Shown here piece by piece: positions 5,919-15,480 of a DNA stretch of 17,681 bases. The translations under genes and the position numbers were made by a program. The notes under the pieces are model-generated. The model saw only the letters and a program-made list of their open reading frames with translations. It had not been told where the DNA came from and did not search any database. This DNA is from Bacteroidota bacterium (GTDB lineage: Bacteria; Bacteroidota; Bacteroidia; Chitinophagales; Chitinophagaceae), in the NCBI GenBank assembly GCA_023391895.1, contig JAEWAC010000265.1:1-17681 (forward strand), in the 5' to 3' direction. How positions within the stretch are numbered: the stretch's first letter is position 1; every line of letters starts with the position of its first letter.

Positions 5919-8864
5919 ATGCTACTTACGAAACACCCAAAGCTAATGATGCTGTTAGCTTTTCTGCTTGTTCTTTTTCAAATCTCCCTTGCACAAACCC
6001 GCCCGGTAACCGGTACTGTAACAGGTGATAACGGCACGGCTGTAGAAGGCGCAACTGTGGCCCTCAAAGGCACCAATATGGCTACGCAAACCGATTCCAG
6101 CGGCGCCTTTAGCATTACTGCGGACAGCTCTGCTACGCTGGTAATTTCGGCCGTTGGCTATATTACCCAGGAAGTACGGGCCACCACCGATGTAGTAAAC
6201 GTAACCCTGCAAACCAGTGCCGGCAACCTTAACGAAGTGGTGGTGATTGGATATGGTACGGCCAGAAGAAAAGACATCACCGGTGCAGTGGCCACCGTAT
6301 CAGCCAAAGACTTCAACCAGGGCGCCCTAACCACCCCCAGCCAGCTCATACAGGGTAAAGTAGCAGGTGTGCTGATTGTAAACAACAGCGGCCAACCGGG
6401 TGGCGCCACTACGGTAAGGATCCGGGGCAACAACTCCATCCGGACCGGCAACCAGCCGCTTTATGTAATAGACGGCGTACCCATTGACGGCCGGATAGCC
6501 CGCCCCAGCCTGAACGTAGGCTTTGGCAATACCCCCAGTTCCGATCCGTTGTACTTTGTCAACCCCTTCGATATTGCGTCCATGGATGTATTGAAAGACG
6601 CATCGGCTACCGCTATTTATGGCTCCCGCGGATCGAACGGGGTGATTATGATCACCACCAAAAAAGGGACGACCGGCACGCCCCGGATCGATGTGAATGC
6701 ATCGGCAGGCGTCAGCAACATCCTCCGCAAGTATGACGTCCTGAACGCGGAAGAGTACCGGGCGGCACTGAAATCCTACAACCTTACTTCCGGCGACTTT
6801 GGCGGCAGCGAAGAACCATTTGATGCCATTTTGCGTACGGCCGTTACGCAGAACTATAACATCGGCATGAGCGGCGGCAGCGATAACGGAAAATACCGGG
6901 TGGCCTTTGGCTACTACGACCAGGAAGGCATCATTGAAAAGACCGGCCTGGTAAAATACACCGCCAACATCAATGGTCAATATAAGTTTTTGGAAAGCAG
7001 GAGACTTAGTATTGACTATAATTTAATGGCGGCCCGTAATACCGAAACCATCGGCCCTGTAAGCAATGATGCCGGCGCCCAGGGCAACCTTATTTCACAG
7101 GCCCTGGTATGGAATCCCACCCGCCCCTTAAGAAAAGCCCATGGTACGCTGGACCGGCCGGGGGGCGACATCATTAACCCGCTGGCAATGCTGCAAGAGT
7201 TTGACGACCAGGCAAAAATTACCAGTGTACTAGCCAATGTATCAGTAGGGTTCAAGATCATTGAAGGCCTGGAATACCGTTTTTTGTACGGCCTCAACCA
7301 CCAGGTAGGTATCAGAAGAGCACAACTGGCCAGCACCAGCCAGATACCCGAAGCGCTTAACAGGGGTATTGCCTTTTCGGGCAACAATGAGCTCAATACC
7401 CAGCTTTTTACCCATACGCTCAACTATATCAAGGACTTTTCGGAATCCTTTAGCCTGAATGCACTGCTGGGTTACGAGTTTCAGGAGTTCCGTTTCAGGG
7501 GCACCAGCATTACCGGCCAGGACTTTCCCACCAATGCAGTTAGTTATACCAACATTCTGCAAAGCGCCTCTCAAAGTTCATTAAGGGCCAACTCCTTTGA
7601 AGACCCGATTTCCGAGCTCCAATCCTTCTTTGGAAGAGCCATTTTCAGTGCCCTGGACAAGTATACCTTAACGGCCACCCTGCGGGCCGATGGCTCCAGC
7701 AAGTTTGGCGGAAACAACCGGTATGGTTACTTCCCGTCCTTTGCGGCGGCCTGGGATATCAAACGGGAAAACTTCATGCAGAGCAACAGCATTTTTGACC
7801 AGCTGAAATTAAGAGTGGGCTATGGCTTAACCGGCAACCAGGAGTTTCCGGCCGGCTCTGCCCAGGAGCAGTATGTATTAGGCCAGGGCTCCTTATCGCT
7901 TTCGAATGTGGCCAATCCCAACCTCAAGTGGGAAAGCACCGAACAAGTGAACGTAGGTGTTGACTTTAGTACGCTGCGGGGCAAGTTGAACGGCGCCATC
8001 GATTATTTTTATAAAAACACGTCCGACCTGCTGTTCAACTTTGCGTCCATCCAGCCGGCACCAGCCTCCCGGTACTGGATCAACCTGCCGGGTCACCTGA
8101 TCAATTCAGGCGTTGAAGTGTCCCTTAATGCAGCCCTGGTCAGAAGCCAGAGCATCAACTGGAACCTGACGGTAAATGCCTCGTTTTTGCATAATGAACT
8201 GCAGGATTATAACGGCCCCACCGTGCTGACCGGGGCCCTGAGTGGCCAGGGGGTTTCCGGAGCCACCAGCCAGCGCCTGGAAAGTGGTTACCCGCTCAAC
8301 AACTTTTATTTAAGAAGGTTTGAAGGCCTGGACCAGAGCGGTATCAGCACCTATTCCGACAAAGGCAATACGCTCTTTTTCTCCAAAGACCCCAACCCGA
8401 AACAATTACTGGGTATTTCCACGGATGTGAGCTATGACAAATGGACCCTTACCGTCAATGGCAATGGCGCCTTTGGTCATTACATTTACAACAACACACT
8501 CAACAGTGTTTTGCCCATAGGCAACCTGGGCACCCGCAACATTGCGTCCTCACTCATAGGAGGCGCTGTTCAGGAAAGTACCGCCAATGCCTTAACGCCA
8601 TCGGACCGGTACCTGGAGAAGGGCGATTATTTTAAACTGGCCAATGCGACCCTTGCTTACCGGTTGGGCAATGTGGGCAATGTGATCCGGAACGCCAGCA
8701 TCTATTTAACGGGGCAGAACCTGTTTGTCATTACCAATTTTAATGGCTTTGACCCGGAAGTAAATACCGATAAGGCGGTGCAGGGGGTACCCTCTTTTGG
8801 TATTGAGTATATTCCTTATCCCCCGGCCCGGACCATTTTATTAGGCATCAACTTCGGCCTGTAA
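5919..8864 (+). CDS. SusC/RagA-family TonB-dependent outer-membrane transporter, pair 1
   Basis: A 981-residue outer-membrane barrel that imports a substrate captured with its SusD partner, powered by TonB. A signal peptide (1-25, cleaved after ISLA) is followed by a carboxypeptidase-regulatory-like beta-sandwich (about 26-98) and the SusC signature NEVVVIGYGT (105-114). Next come the plug (VRIRGNNSI, VIDGVP, VLKDASATAIYGSRGSNG) and a long 22-strand-type barrel. There is no STN domain, so signalling to an anti-sigma factor is not expected. The ATG at 5919 is chosen because it gives a 25-residue signal peptide that aligns exactly with paralogue 2; a GTG at 5883 would add 12 residues. The last residue is Leu rather than the usual aromatic. 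The SusD gene follows after 19 bases. The substrate is unknown because no degradative enzyme lies nearby. Confidence 0.93.
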   Translation: MLLTKHPKLMMLLAFLLVLFQISLAQTRPVTGTVTGDNGTAVEGATVALKGTNMATQTDSSGAFSITADSSATLVISAVGYITQEVRATTDVVNVTLQTSAGNLNEVVVIGYGTARRKDITGAVATVSAKDFNQGALTTPSQLIQGKVAGVLIVNNSGQPGGATTVRIRGNNSIRTGNQPLYVIDGVPIDGRIARPSLNVGFGNTPSSDPLYFVNPFDIASMDVLKDASATAIYGSRGSNGVIMITTKKGTTGTPRIDVNASAGVSNILRKYDVLNAEEYRAALKSYNLTSGDFGGSEEPFDAILRTAVTQNYNIGMSGGSDNGKYRVAFGYYDQEGIIEKTGLVKYTANINGQYKFLESRRLSIDYNLMAARNTETIGPVSNDAGAQGNLISQALVWNPTRPLRKAHGTLDRPGGDIINPLAMLQEFDDQAKITSVLANVSVGFKIIEGLEYRFLYGLNHQVGIRRAQLASTSQIPEALNRGIAFSGNNELNTQLFTHTLNYIKDFSESFSLNALLGYEFQEFRFRGTSITGQDFPTNAVSYTNILQSASQSSLRANSFEDPISELQSFFGRAIFSALDKYTLTATLRADGSSKFGGNNRYGYFPSFAAAWDIKRENFMQSNSIFDQLKLRVGYGLTGNQEFPAGSAQEQYVLGQGSLSLSNVANPNLKWESTEQVNVGVDFSTLRGKLNGAIDYFYKNTSDLLFNFASIQPAPASRYWINLPGHLINSGVEVSLNAALVRSQSINWNLTVNASFLHNELQDYNGPTVLTGALSGQGVSGATSQRLESGYPLNNFYLRRFEGLDQSGISTYSDKGNTLFFSKDPNPKQLLGISTDVSYDKWTLTVNGNGAFGHYIYNNTLNSVLPIGNLGTRNIASSLIGGAVQESTANALTPSDRYLEKGDYFKLANATLAYRLGNVGNVIRNASIYLTGQNLFVITNFNGFDPEVNTDKAVQGVPSFGIEYIPYPPARTILLGINFGL

Positions 8865-8883
8865 TCCTTCAAAACACCAAACA

Positions 8884-10446
8884 ATGAAACTCCATAAAAT
8901 ATCTATTTTGTCAGCACTCTTGCTATTTCTCTTCAGCTTAAGTTGCACCAAACTGGATGAAGAGCTGCGTGGCACCCTTACCGAGGAACAAGCCCAGGGG
9001 GTAGCCGATGTAAATGTATTGATGCAGGCGGTTTACAACAGCCTGCGCCCCTATCAAAGCAATGAGCTTACTTTTGGTCTGGAAGAAGTTTCATCCGACG
9101 AAATGGTTGTTCCAACAAGAGGAAGTGACTGGGACGACAACGGAAGATGGAGAGTACTGCACCTGCATTCCTGGAATCCGGAACACGACCTGATCACCAA
9201 TACCTTTAATAGTTTATTGCAGGGTGTTTTTAATGCCACCAATGTGCTTACATTCAGTCCATCTGCACAACAGGCGGCCGAAGCCCGGTTTGTAAGGGCG
9301 TTTATCATGTTTACCGTGCTGGACCTGTATGGGCAGGTACCTTACCGGCAGCCGGGTGAAAACCTTCTGAATCCCCCGCAGGTTTTAAAAGACATAGATG
9401 CCTGGAACTTTATTTTAAGTGAAGTCAATGAAATCAGGGACCAGTTGCCGGACGGCCCCAACTACAAGGCTAATAAAGATGCGGCCCGGGTGCTCCTGAT
9501 GAAGCTATACCTGAATAAAGGCACCTATATCAACCGTCAAAACCCCAGTTTCGATCCGGCGGATATGGCCCAGGTAAACGCCCTGGCGGATGAAATCATC
9601 ACCAGTGGCAGGTACAGCCTTTCCACCAGTGTGTTTGATAACTATGCCCCCAATAACGATGCGATTTCAAAAGAAAACATATTTACCAACCAGAACATCG
9701 GTGGGGTGCAAGGCGGCGATGTAAGGTCCAGGTTTAATATGACCGCCCACTATAACCAGTATCCCGGCGGGTGGAATGGCTTTACCACGCTGGCCGAAGT
9801 ATATGACAAGTTTGGTCCTACCGATACCCGCAGAAGCCAGGATTATCCCGGCATGACTGATGTATCCGGCATGAAAGCAGGTATGCAATTGGGCCAGCAA
9901 ATCGGGCCCCGGAGAGATGCCAACAACAACATTATACAGCCTATACAGCTGGTAGAACTAAAAGACCGCAGGGGCAACCCGCTTGCCTTTACCCGGGAGG
10001 TGAATATAATTGAATCCGGTAATGACATCGAAATAGCCGGCATACGTGTGCAGCGCTACATAGTGGATTATGCCAATGGTGGCGGGCAGGGCAACTTTGC
10101 CAACAATGACTATGTTTTTTACCGTTATGCAGACGTGCTGCTGATGAAAGCAGAAGCTTTGTTAAGAAGCGGTAATGCAGGGGAAGCTTTGACACTCGTC
10201 AATCCGTTGCGTACCCAGCGCGGGGCCACTCCCCTCACCTCCCTCGACCTGAACGAACTGCTGGACGAACGGCAACGGGAGCTGTATTGGGATGGATGGA
10301 GAAGACAGGACCTGATTCGCTTTGGTAAGTTTTTAGAGCCCACGTCGGTAAGAACCACTGTATCCGATCCTAAATATTTGTATTTCCCCATACCCAGTGG
10401 AGCATTAGCGGTGAACCCGAACCTGACCCAGAATCCTGGTTATTAA
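8884..10446 (+). CDS. SusD/RagB-family surface lipoprotein, pair 1
   Basis: A 520-residue lipoprotein with a type II signal peptide; the lipobox FSLSC places the lipidated Cys at 21. It is the surface lid and ligand-capturing partner of the SusC upstream. Family features are the helical TPR-like segments (AEARFVRAFIMFTVLDLYGQ at 133-152; NKDAARVLLMKLYLNKG), the C-terminal ELYWDGWRRQDLIRFGKF (466-483) and the closing PIPxxxLAxNPNLxQNPGY. A segment at residues 78-97 (TRGSDWDDNGRWRVLH, then LHSW) is almost identical in SusD 2. The length is normal. It is probably co-transcribed with SusC 1, and a strong terminator follows 27 bases after the stop. The substrate is unknown. Confidence 0.92.
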   Translation: MKLHKISILSALLLFLFSLSCTKLDEELRGTLTEEQAQGVADVNVLMQAVYNSLRPYQSNELTFGLEEVSSDEMVVPTRGSDWDDNGRWRVLHLHSWNPEHDLITNTFNSLLQGVFNATNVLTFSPSAQQAAEARFVRAFIMFTVLDLYGQVPYRQPGENLLNPPQVLKDIDAWNFILSEVNEIRDQLPDGPNYKANKDAARVLLMKLYLNKGTYINRQNPSFDPADMAQVNALADEIITSGRYSLSTSVFDNYAPNNDAISKENIFTNQNIGGVQGGDVRSRFNMTAHYNQYPGGWNGFTTLAEVYDKFGPTDTRRSQDYPGMTDVSGMKAGMQLGQQIGPRRDANNNIIQPIQLVELKDRRGNPLAFTREVNIIESGNDIEIAGIRVQRYIVDYANGGGQGNFANNDYVFYRYADVLLMKAEALLRSGNAGEALTLVNPLRTQRGATPLTSLDLNELLDERQRELYWDGWRRQDLIRFGKFLEPTSVRTTVSDPKYLYFPIPSGALAVNPNLTQNPGY

Positions 10447-10473
10447 AATTTTTGAGTTTATTGATTGCAACAC

Positions 10474-10507
10474 AAAAGAGGCCGTTATTAAAACGGCCTC
10501 TTTTTTT
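10474..10507 (+). terminator. Rho-independent terminator after SusC/SusD pair 1
   Basis: GAGGCCGTT (10478-10486) pairs perfectly with AACGGCCTC (10492-10500) around a five-base loop. A run of seven T follows, and four A precede the stem and can extend it. This separates pair 1 from pair 2 transcriptionally. Confidence 0.93.
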
Positions 10508-10921
10508 ACCCCTTCTTTCGTGGTTAACAGCTTTGCTCTTCATCAATCGCATGGCTTTTCAAAAGAAAGCCTGTACTGTTTTACTTCTTTCGTCTGGCTG
10601 TAAACGGACATCCTTTGCTTATTGTCTTGTGATCGGGATAAATTGCCCCTTATGGTGTTTTAAAAAGCTATACCAGGTCTCTAATGGCAATACCTGACTC
10701 CATTATCTGGCAATGTCAAAATTGTCTGTATAGGGTTTTAAAACGTTTTTTCAAATGATTGAACTACCAGGTGCTTCCCCAATTCAACAAGCCGGTTATG
10801 GATCATTGGAATAACTATAAATTATCCACATTCATTTCGCATTGTGTAACAAACACACGATAAAAAATATTTTTTTGTTAAAAAACAAGTATTTTGACGT
10901 CTAATTCCAAAACGATTCGCC
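10508..10921 (+). other. Non-coding leader region of SusC/SusD pair 2
   Basis: This 414-base gap has no credible gene. It contains an inverted repeat GGCTTT/AAAGCC (10553-10571) and a longer imperfect one, CCAG..TAATGG (10673-10687) facing CCATTA.CTGG (10700-10710). A very AT-rich stretch follows at 10858-10895. A weak promoter may lie at 10842-10877: TTG, 23 bases, then TA followed by seven T and G, which is not an exact TAnnTTTG. The region probably holds the promoter and leader of pair 2, but no element is certain. Confidence 0.4.
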
Positions 10922-13906
10922 ATGCAAACTAGAACAATTCCAAAGCTAGCTACACTTGTAGTCATGCTGCTATTTCTCCTCCAAACCACATTTGCACAAA
11001 CCCGCACGGTTACCGGAACGGTAACAGACCAGACAGGCGCAGTGGTACCTAACGCAACGATCAGCGTCAAAGGCACCAATACAGCAACCCAAACCGATGC
11101 TAATGGAAGGTTTAGCATCAATGCAGCAGACAATGCTGTTTTAGTGATTTCTTCTGTTGGCTATGGCTCTTTAGAAGTACCGGTTTCCGGCCAGTCAACC
11201 GTGAATGCCTCACTGACCATTCAAAACTCCAACCTGAATGAAGTGGTGGTTATTGGTTACGGTACCGCCAGGCGTAAAGACGTTACCGGCTCTGTATCTT
11301 CTGTTTCAGCCAGAGATTTCAATAAAGGAATTCAAACTTCACCAGATCAGTTGATTCAAGGTAAAGTAGCGGGTGTACAGGTAACTAACAACAGTGGTGC
11401 ACCAGGCGGCGGTGTTACGGTACGTGTTCGGGGAGCCACTTCTGTACGGGGAGGCAACCAACCTCTTTTTGTAGTAGATGGCGTTCCTCTGGATAACCGC
11501 TCCTCACGCCCCGGGTTAGGTAATTTACCCGACCTAGGCAACACGCCAGGCGGCAATCCTTTAAACTTCATCAACCCTAACGACATTGCCTCCATTGATG
11601 TATTAAAAGACGCTTCGGCTACTGCCATTTACGGTTCGCGTGGTGCCAATGGTGTAGTAATTATTACAACCAAAAAAGGCCAGACCGGTGCACCTAAAAT
11701 TGATTTTAGCACCAGTTTAGGCGTTAGCAGTATTTTAAAAAGACTGGAGGTTTTAGATGGTAACGAGTACCGTCAGGCGCTCAAAGATTTTGATGCAGCA
11801 GCCTCCGCCAATTATGGCGATAATGTAGATGCCCTGGGTTCCATTCTGCAGAAAGGATTAACCCAAAACCATAGCGTTGCCGTATCTGGTGGAAATGATG
11901 TGGGCCGCTATCGGTTTTCTCTGGGCTATTTAGACCAGGAAGGTATTATCCGCAAAACTGATTTTAAAAAATATACAGCCAATTTAAGCAGTAGCTTTAA
12001 ATTCCTGGAAAGCAAAAAACTGTTGCTGGATGTAAACCTGATTACATCGCAAACCCGCGAGAACGTGGCGCCTATCTCCAACAATGCAGGTGCCAAAGGC
12101 AGCATGATTGGCCAGGCGTTGCAATGGAACCCAACCAGGCCGCTTCGCAAACCAGACGGTTCGCTGAATGTAGACCAAGGCGGCGACCAGATCAATCCGC
12201 TGGCTCTAAGCGAAGCTTATAACGACAGAACCCGGCTGACCACCATTTTAGCCAGCATCTCCCCAGGCTATAAATTTACCAATGAACTGGAATACCGCTT
12301 CCTGTACAGCGTAAACTATGGTACTGGTCTGCGCCAGTCTTATATTTCCAGCTTTATCAACCTGGGAGAAATTCAGGCCAGCCCCGGCGGCACAGGTGGC
12401 CAGGCCAACATAGGCAACAACGAACTGTTATCTCAGCAGTTCACTCACACCTTAAGCTATAATAAAGAGTTTTCAAATGCGCTGACCCTGAATTCAGTGA
12501 TCGGGTATGAGTATTTGAAAGGCGACAACAGCGGTAGCAGCATGCAAGGAAGAAGATTCCCCAATACTTCGCTGCCTTACTATCGCTTACTGCAGTACCC
12601 TGCCAGTGGCGACCGTAGCATGAACACTTTTGCAGACCCTACAACTGAACTTCAATCTGTGTTCGGACGCGCTACCGTAAACTATCTGGATAAATACCTG
12701 TTAACTGCTACGCTACGGGCAGATGGCTCTAGCAAATTCGGTAAAGAAAACCGTTATGGCTATTTTCCTTCCTTTGCAGCTGCTTGGAACATCGGTAATG
12801 AGGAGTTCTTTAAAAACGACTTTGCCAGCAACCTTAAATTAAGACTAGGCTGGGGCAAAACAGGTAACCAGGAGTTTCCGGCAGGTGCATCACAGGAAAC
12901 CTGGGAAGCAGGGCAAGGCACATTCAGACAAGTTCAAATTGCCAATCCCAGCCTTCAATGGGAAAGCGTAACCACGACCAATGCAGCTCTTGATTTTACT
13001 ATTTTGAAAAACCGCATATCCGGTACCATTGAATATTTTACACGCACCACAGAAAACCTTTTGTTTGCATCTGATGCTGCAGACCCTGTTTCACCCTCTG
13101 GTGCCATTCAATGGAAAAACCTTGATGCGGATGTTGAGAACAAAGGTGTGGAAATTGCCCTGAACACTTCTATTGTACAGGCTAACGATTGGAACTGGGA
13201 CTTTGGTGTAAATGCTTCTTTCCTGAAAAACAGAGTAAAAAACTTTGGACAAAGCGTAGTTGAAACCGGCGAAATCTCAGGCCAGGGATTGTCGGGTGTA
13301 AGAGGACAGCTTATTGTTAACAATCAGCCTTTAAATGTGTTTTACCTGAAACGTTTTACAGGAATTGATAAAGCAACAGGTATTTCTACCTATGAAGGTG
13401 GCGAAGAAAAGTTTTTTGCAGGAGATCCCAACCCCGATGTTCTTTTGGGTATTACCACACGGGCTAGCTATAAAAATTTAACTTTAGAAGTAGCCATGAA
13501 CGGCGCATTTGGCCATCAGATCTACAACAACACAGCCAATGCCGTATTAGGTATCAGCAATCTGGGTAAACGTAATATTGGTAAACAAGTATATGCAGAT
13601 GCACTTGCATTGGGTGAAGGAACCGCAAACCCGGTAGCGGCCTCATCCCGTTATCTGGAAAAGGGCGATTATCTGAAGCTGAACAATGCCACTTTAAGCT
13701 ACAGGCTGGGCAATGTAGGAAGTATAATCAAAAATGCCAGCGTTTATGTAACAGGCCAGAACTTGTTTGTAATTACCAACTATTCTGGTTTTGACCCTGA
13801 AATCAACACGGACAAAGGGTTCAATGGCATTCCTTCTTTTGGTATTGAGTACACTCCTTATCCAACACCCAGGACTGTTACGGTAGGATTAAACTTTTCA
13901 TTTTAA
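10922..13906 (+). CDS. SusC/RagA-family TonB-dependent outer-membrane transporter, pair 2
   Basis: A 994-residue paralogue of SusC 1 with the same architecture: signal peptide 1-25 (cleaved after TTFA), carboxypeptidase-regulatory-like domain (about 26-99), NEVVVIGYGT (106-115), plug with VRVRGATSV, VVDGVP and VLKDASATAIYGSRGANG, and a barrel ending in NFSF with the usual terminal Phe. The N-terminal 300 residues and the C-terminus are very similar to SusC 1. The middle of the barrel (about residues 480-560) diverges more, as expected if ligand-contacting loops have changed. No STN domain is present. Third codon positions are visibly richer in A and T than in SusC 1. SusD 2 follows after 17 bases. 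The substrate is unknown; it may be related to that of pair 1. Confidence 0.94.
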   Translation: MQTRTIPKLATLVVMLLFLLQTTFAQTRTVTGTVTDQTGAVVPNATISVKGTNTATQTDANGRFSINAADNAVLVISSVGYGSLEVPVSGQSTVNASLTIQNSNLNEVVVIGYGTARRKDVTGSVSSVSARDFNKGIQTSPDQLIQGKVAGVQVTNNSGAPGGGVTVRVRGATSVRGGNQPLFVVDGVPLDNRSSRPGLGNLPDLGNTPGGNPLNFINPNDIASIDVLKDASATAIYGSRGANGVVIITTKKGQTGAPKIDFSTSLGVSSILKRLEVLDGNEYRQALKDFDAAASANYGDNVDALGSILQKGLTQNHSVAVSGGNDVGRYRFSLGYLDQEGIIRKTDFKKYTANLSSSFKFLESKKLLLDVNLITSQTRENVAPISNNAGAKGSMIGQALQWNPTRPLRKPDGSLNVDQGGDQINPLALSEAYNDRTRLTTILASISPGYKFTNELEYRFLYSVNYGTGLRQSYISSFINLGEIQASPGGTGGQANIGNNELLSQQFTHTLSYNKEFSNALTLNSVIGYEYLKGDNSGSSMQGRRFPNTSLPYYRLLQYPASGDRSMNTFADPTTELQSVFGRATVNYLDKYLLTATLRADGSSKFGKENRYGYFPSFAAAWNIGNEEFFKNDFASNLKLRLGWGKTGNQEFPAGASQETWEAGQGTFRQVQIANPSLQWESVTTTNAALDFTILKNRISGTIEYFTRTTENLLFASDAADPVSPSGAIQWKNLDADVENKGVEIALNTSIVQANDWNWDFGVNASFLKNRVKNFGQSVVETGEISGQGLSGVRGQLIVNNQPLNVFYLKRFTGIDKATGISTYEGGEEKFFAGDPNPDVLLGITTRASYKNLTLEVAMNGAFGHQIYNNTANAVLGISNLGKRNIGKQVYADALALGEGTANPVAASSRYLEKGDYLKLNNATLSYRLGNVGSIIKNASVYVTGQNLFVITNYSGFDPEINTDKGFNGIPSFGIEYTPYPTPRTVTVGLNFSF

Positions 13907-13923
13907 TTGAAACTAAACAAATC

Positions 13924-15453
13924 ATGAGACTTAAAAATATTCCGGTATACGCATTACTAAGCATTAGTTTTTTCAGTTGTACTAAACTTGACGAAAAACT
14001 AAATGGACGGTTAAGCGGCGAAGAAGCACAAAGCCTGTTTGGCGGCAGCAACCCTGATGTTTCCGCTCTTTTAAAATCAACCTATGACGCCATGCGTGGC
14101 CCCTTCCAGGATCAATCCAGGTGGTGGGCCGCTCAGGAACATACTTCGGATGAGACCTTAGGTCCAACAAGAGGAGGTGACTGGGATGACAACGGCGTTT
14201 GGCGCGTGTTACACACCCACCAGTGGGACGCCAACCATGGTTTTTTATCTGACACTTATCGCGATATTGGACGTGTTGTATTTGCAGCAACTGATCTGCT
14301 TCGCTTTAATCCGCCAACAGGAGCAGCAGCAGAAGGAAGATTCCTAAGAGCTTATGCCAGCTTTGCTTGGCTGGATGGTTGGGACCAAGTGCCTTACCGT
14401 GAAAATACAGGTGATCCTTACGAGGTACCTAAAGTACGTAAAGGCACTGATGCTTTGAATTACATCATAAGCGAAATTGAGGCAGCATTGCCTAACTTGC
14501 CGGATGGTCCTGCAAATAAAGCCAATAAGGATGCAGCAAAAGCATTGCTGATGAAGCTGTACCTGAATAAAGGTGTATACGCCAACCGCCAATCGCCAGC
14601 ATTTGATGCGGCCGATATGAACAAAGTAATTTCACTAGCCAATGAAATTATTAACAGCAATAAATATTCGCTTACTGAAAACTTCTTCGACAATTTTGCG
14701 CCAAAAAATGACGCGCTGTCAAAAGAAAACATATGGACTTTAGAAAATCGGGGTGGCGACCAAGCAGGAAACGTACGTTTTCATTGGTACAGCACGCTGC
14801 ACTACAATTCCCCAATTGCCGGTGGAGGTTGGAATGGCTTTACCACTCTTTCAGAGTTCTACGACAAGTTTTCACCCGATGACAAACGAGTAGGTGGAGA
14901 TTATCCAGGTGTAACGGACAGATCAGGATTAAAGGTTGGCTTTTTACTTGGCCAGCAATATAACGCATCGGGCGAAGCTCTGAAAGACAGGACCGGCGCT
15001 CCTCTGGCCTTTACAAGAGAAGTAAACCTGGTTGAGACTGGTAAAAACCTAGAAGTGACAGGAATCCGGGTAGTAAAATATCCGCCAGACTTCAACTCTG
15101 GTGATAATGTAGATAACGACTTCGTCATCTTTAGGCTAGCAGACGTATTACTAATGAAAGCAGAAGCACTCCTTAGATCCAATAGAGCCGCAGATGCATT
15201 GCCACTGGTTAATGAAGTACGTAAGAGAGCAGGCATTGGCACATTGAACTCAGTAAATTTAGACCAGCTTTTGGAAGAAAGAGGCCGCGAGTTGTATTGG
15301 GAAGGCTGGAGAAGACAAGATCTGATACGCTTTGGCAAATTTTTGGAACCCTGGCAACATAAGCCTTCAGGCAATCCTAAAAACCTGTTGTTCCCTATTC
15401 CTGCAAGATCTTTAGCAGCGAATCCGAACCTGGAGCAAAACCCGGGTTACTAA
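13924..15453 (+). CDS. SusD/RagB-family surface lipoprotein, pair 2
   Basis: A 509-residue lipoprotein with lipobox SFFSC (lipidated Cys19), the partner of SusC 2. It shares with SusD 1 the segment TRGGDWDDNGVWRVLH then THQW (82-101), the NKDAAKALLMKLYLNKG helix, ELYWEGWRRQDLIRFGKF near the C-terminus, and the closing PIPxxxLAxNPNLxQNPGY. It lacks about 20 residues found in SusD 1 in the region before DRxGxPLAFTREVN, a possible difference in a ligand-facing loop. The codon use is AT-richer than in SusD 1. It is probably co-transcribed with SusC 2, and a perfect terminator follows 27 bases after the stop. Confidence 0.92.
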   Translation: MRLKNIPVYALLSISFFSCTKLDEKLNGRLSGEEAQSLFGGSNPDVSALLKSTYDAMRGPFQDQSRWWAAQEHTSDETLGPTRGGDWDDNGVWRVLHTHQWDANHGFLSDTYRDIGRVVFAATDLLRFNPPTGAAAEGRFLRAYASFAWLDGWDQVPYRENTGDPYEVPKVRKGTDALNYIISEIEAALPNLPDGPANKANKDAAKALLMKLYLNKGVYANRQSPAFDAADMNKVISLANEIINSNKYSLTENFFDNFAPKNDALSKENIWTLENRGGDQAGNVRFHWYSTLHYNSPIAGGGWNGFTTLSEFYDKFSPDDKRVGGDYPGVTDRSGLKVGFLLGQQYNASGEALKDRTGAPLAFTREVNLVETGKNLEVTGIRVVKYPPDFNSGDNVDNDFVIFRLADVLLMKAEALLRSNRAADALPLVNEVRKRAGIGTLNSVNLDQLLEERGRELYWEGWRRQDLIRFGKFLEPWQHKPSGNPKNLLFPIPARSLAANPNLEQNPGY

Positions 15454-15480
15454 ATACATTTTCCTTTATATTTACGTATA

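Noticed and set aside
6327..6980. 217-codon antisense open frame inside SusC 1
   Set aside because: It is opposite the plug and early barrel of SusC 1 and has no recognisable motif. GC-rich coding DNA often leaves such antisense frames open.
10452..10697. 81-codon open frame after SusD 1
   Set aside because: Its first third is the strong terminator hairpin and T tract, and the protein shows no family features.
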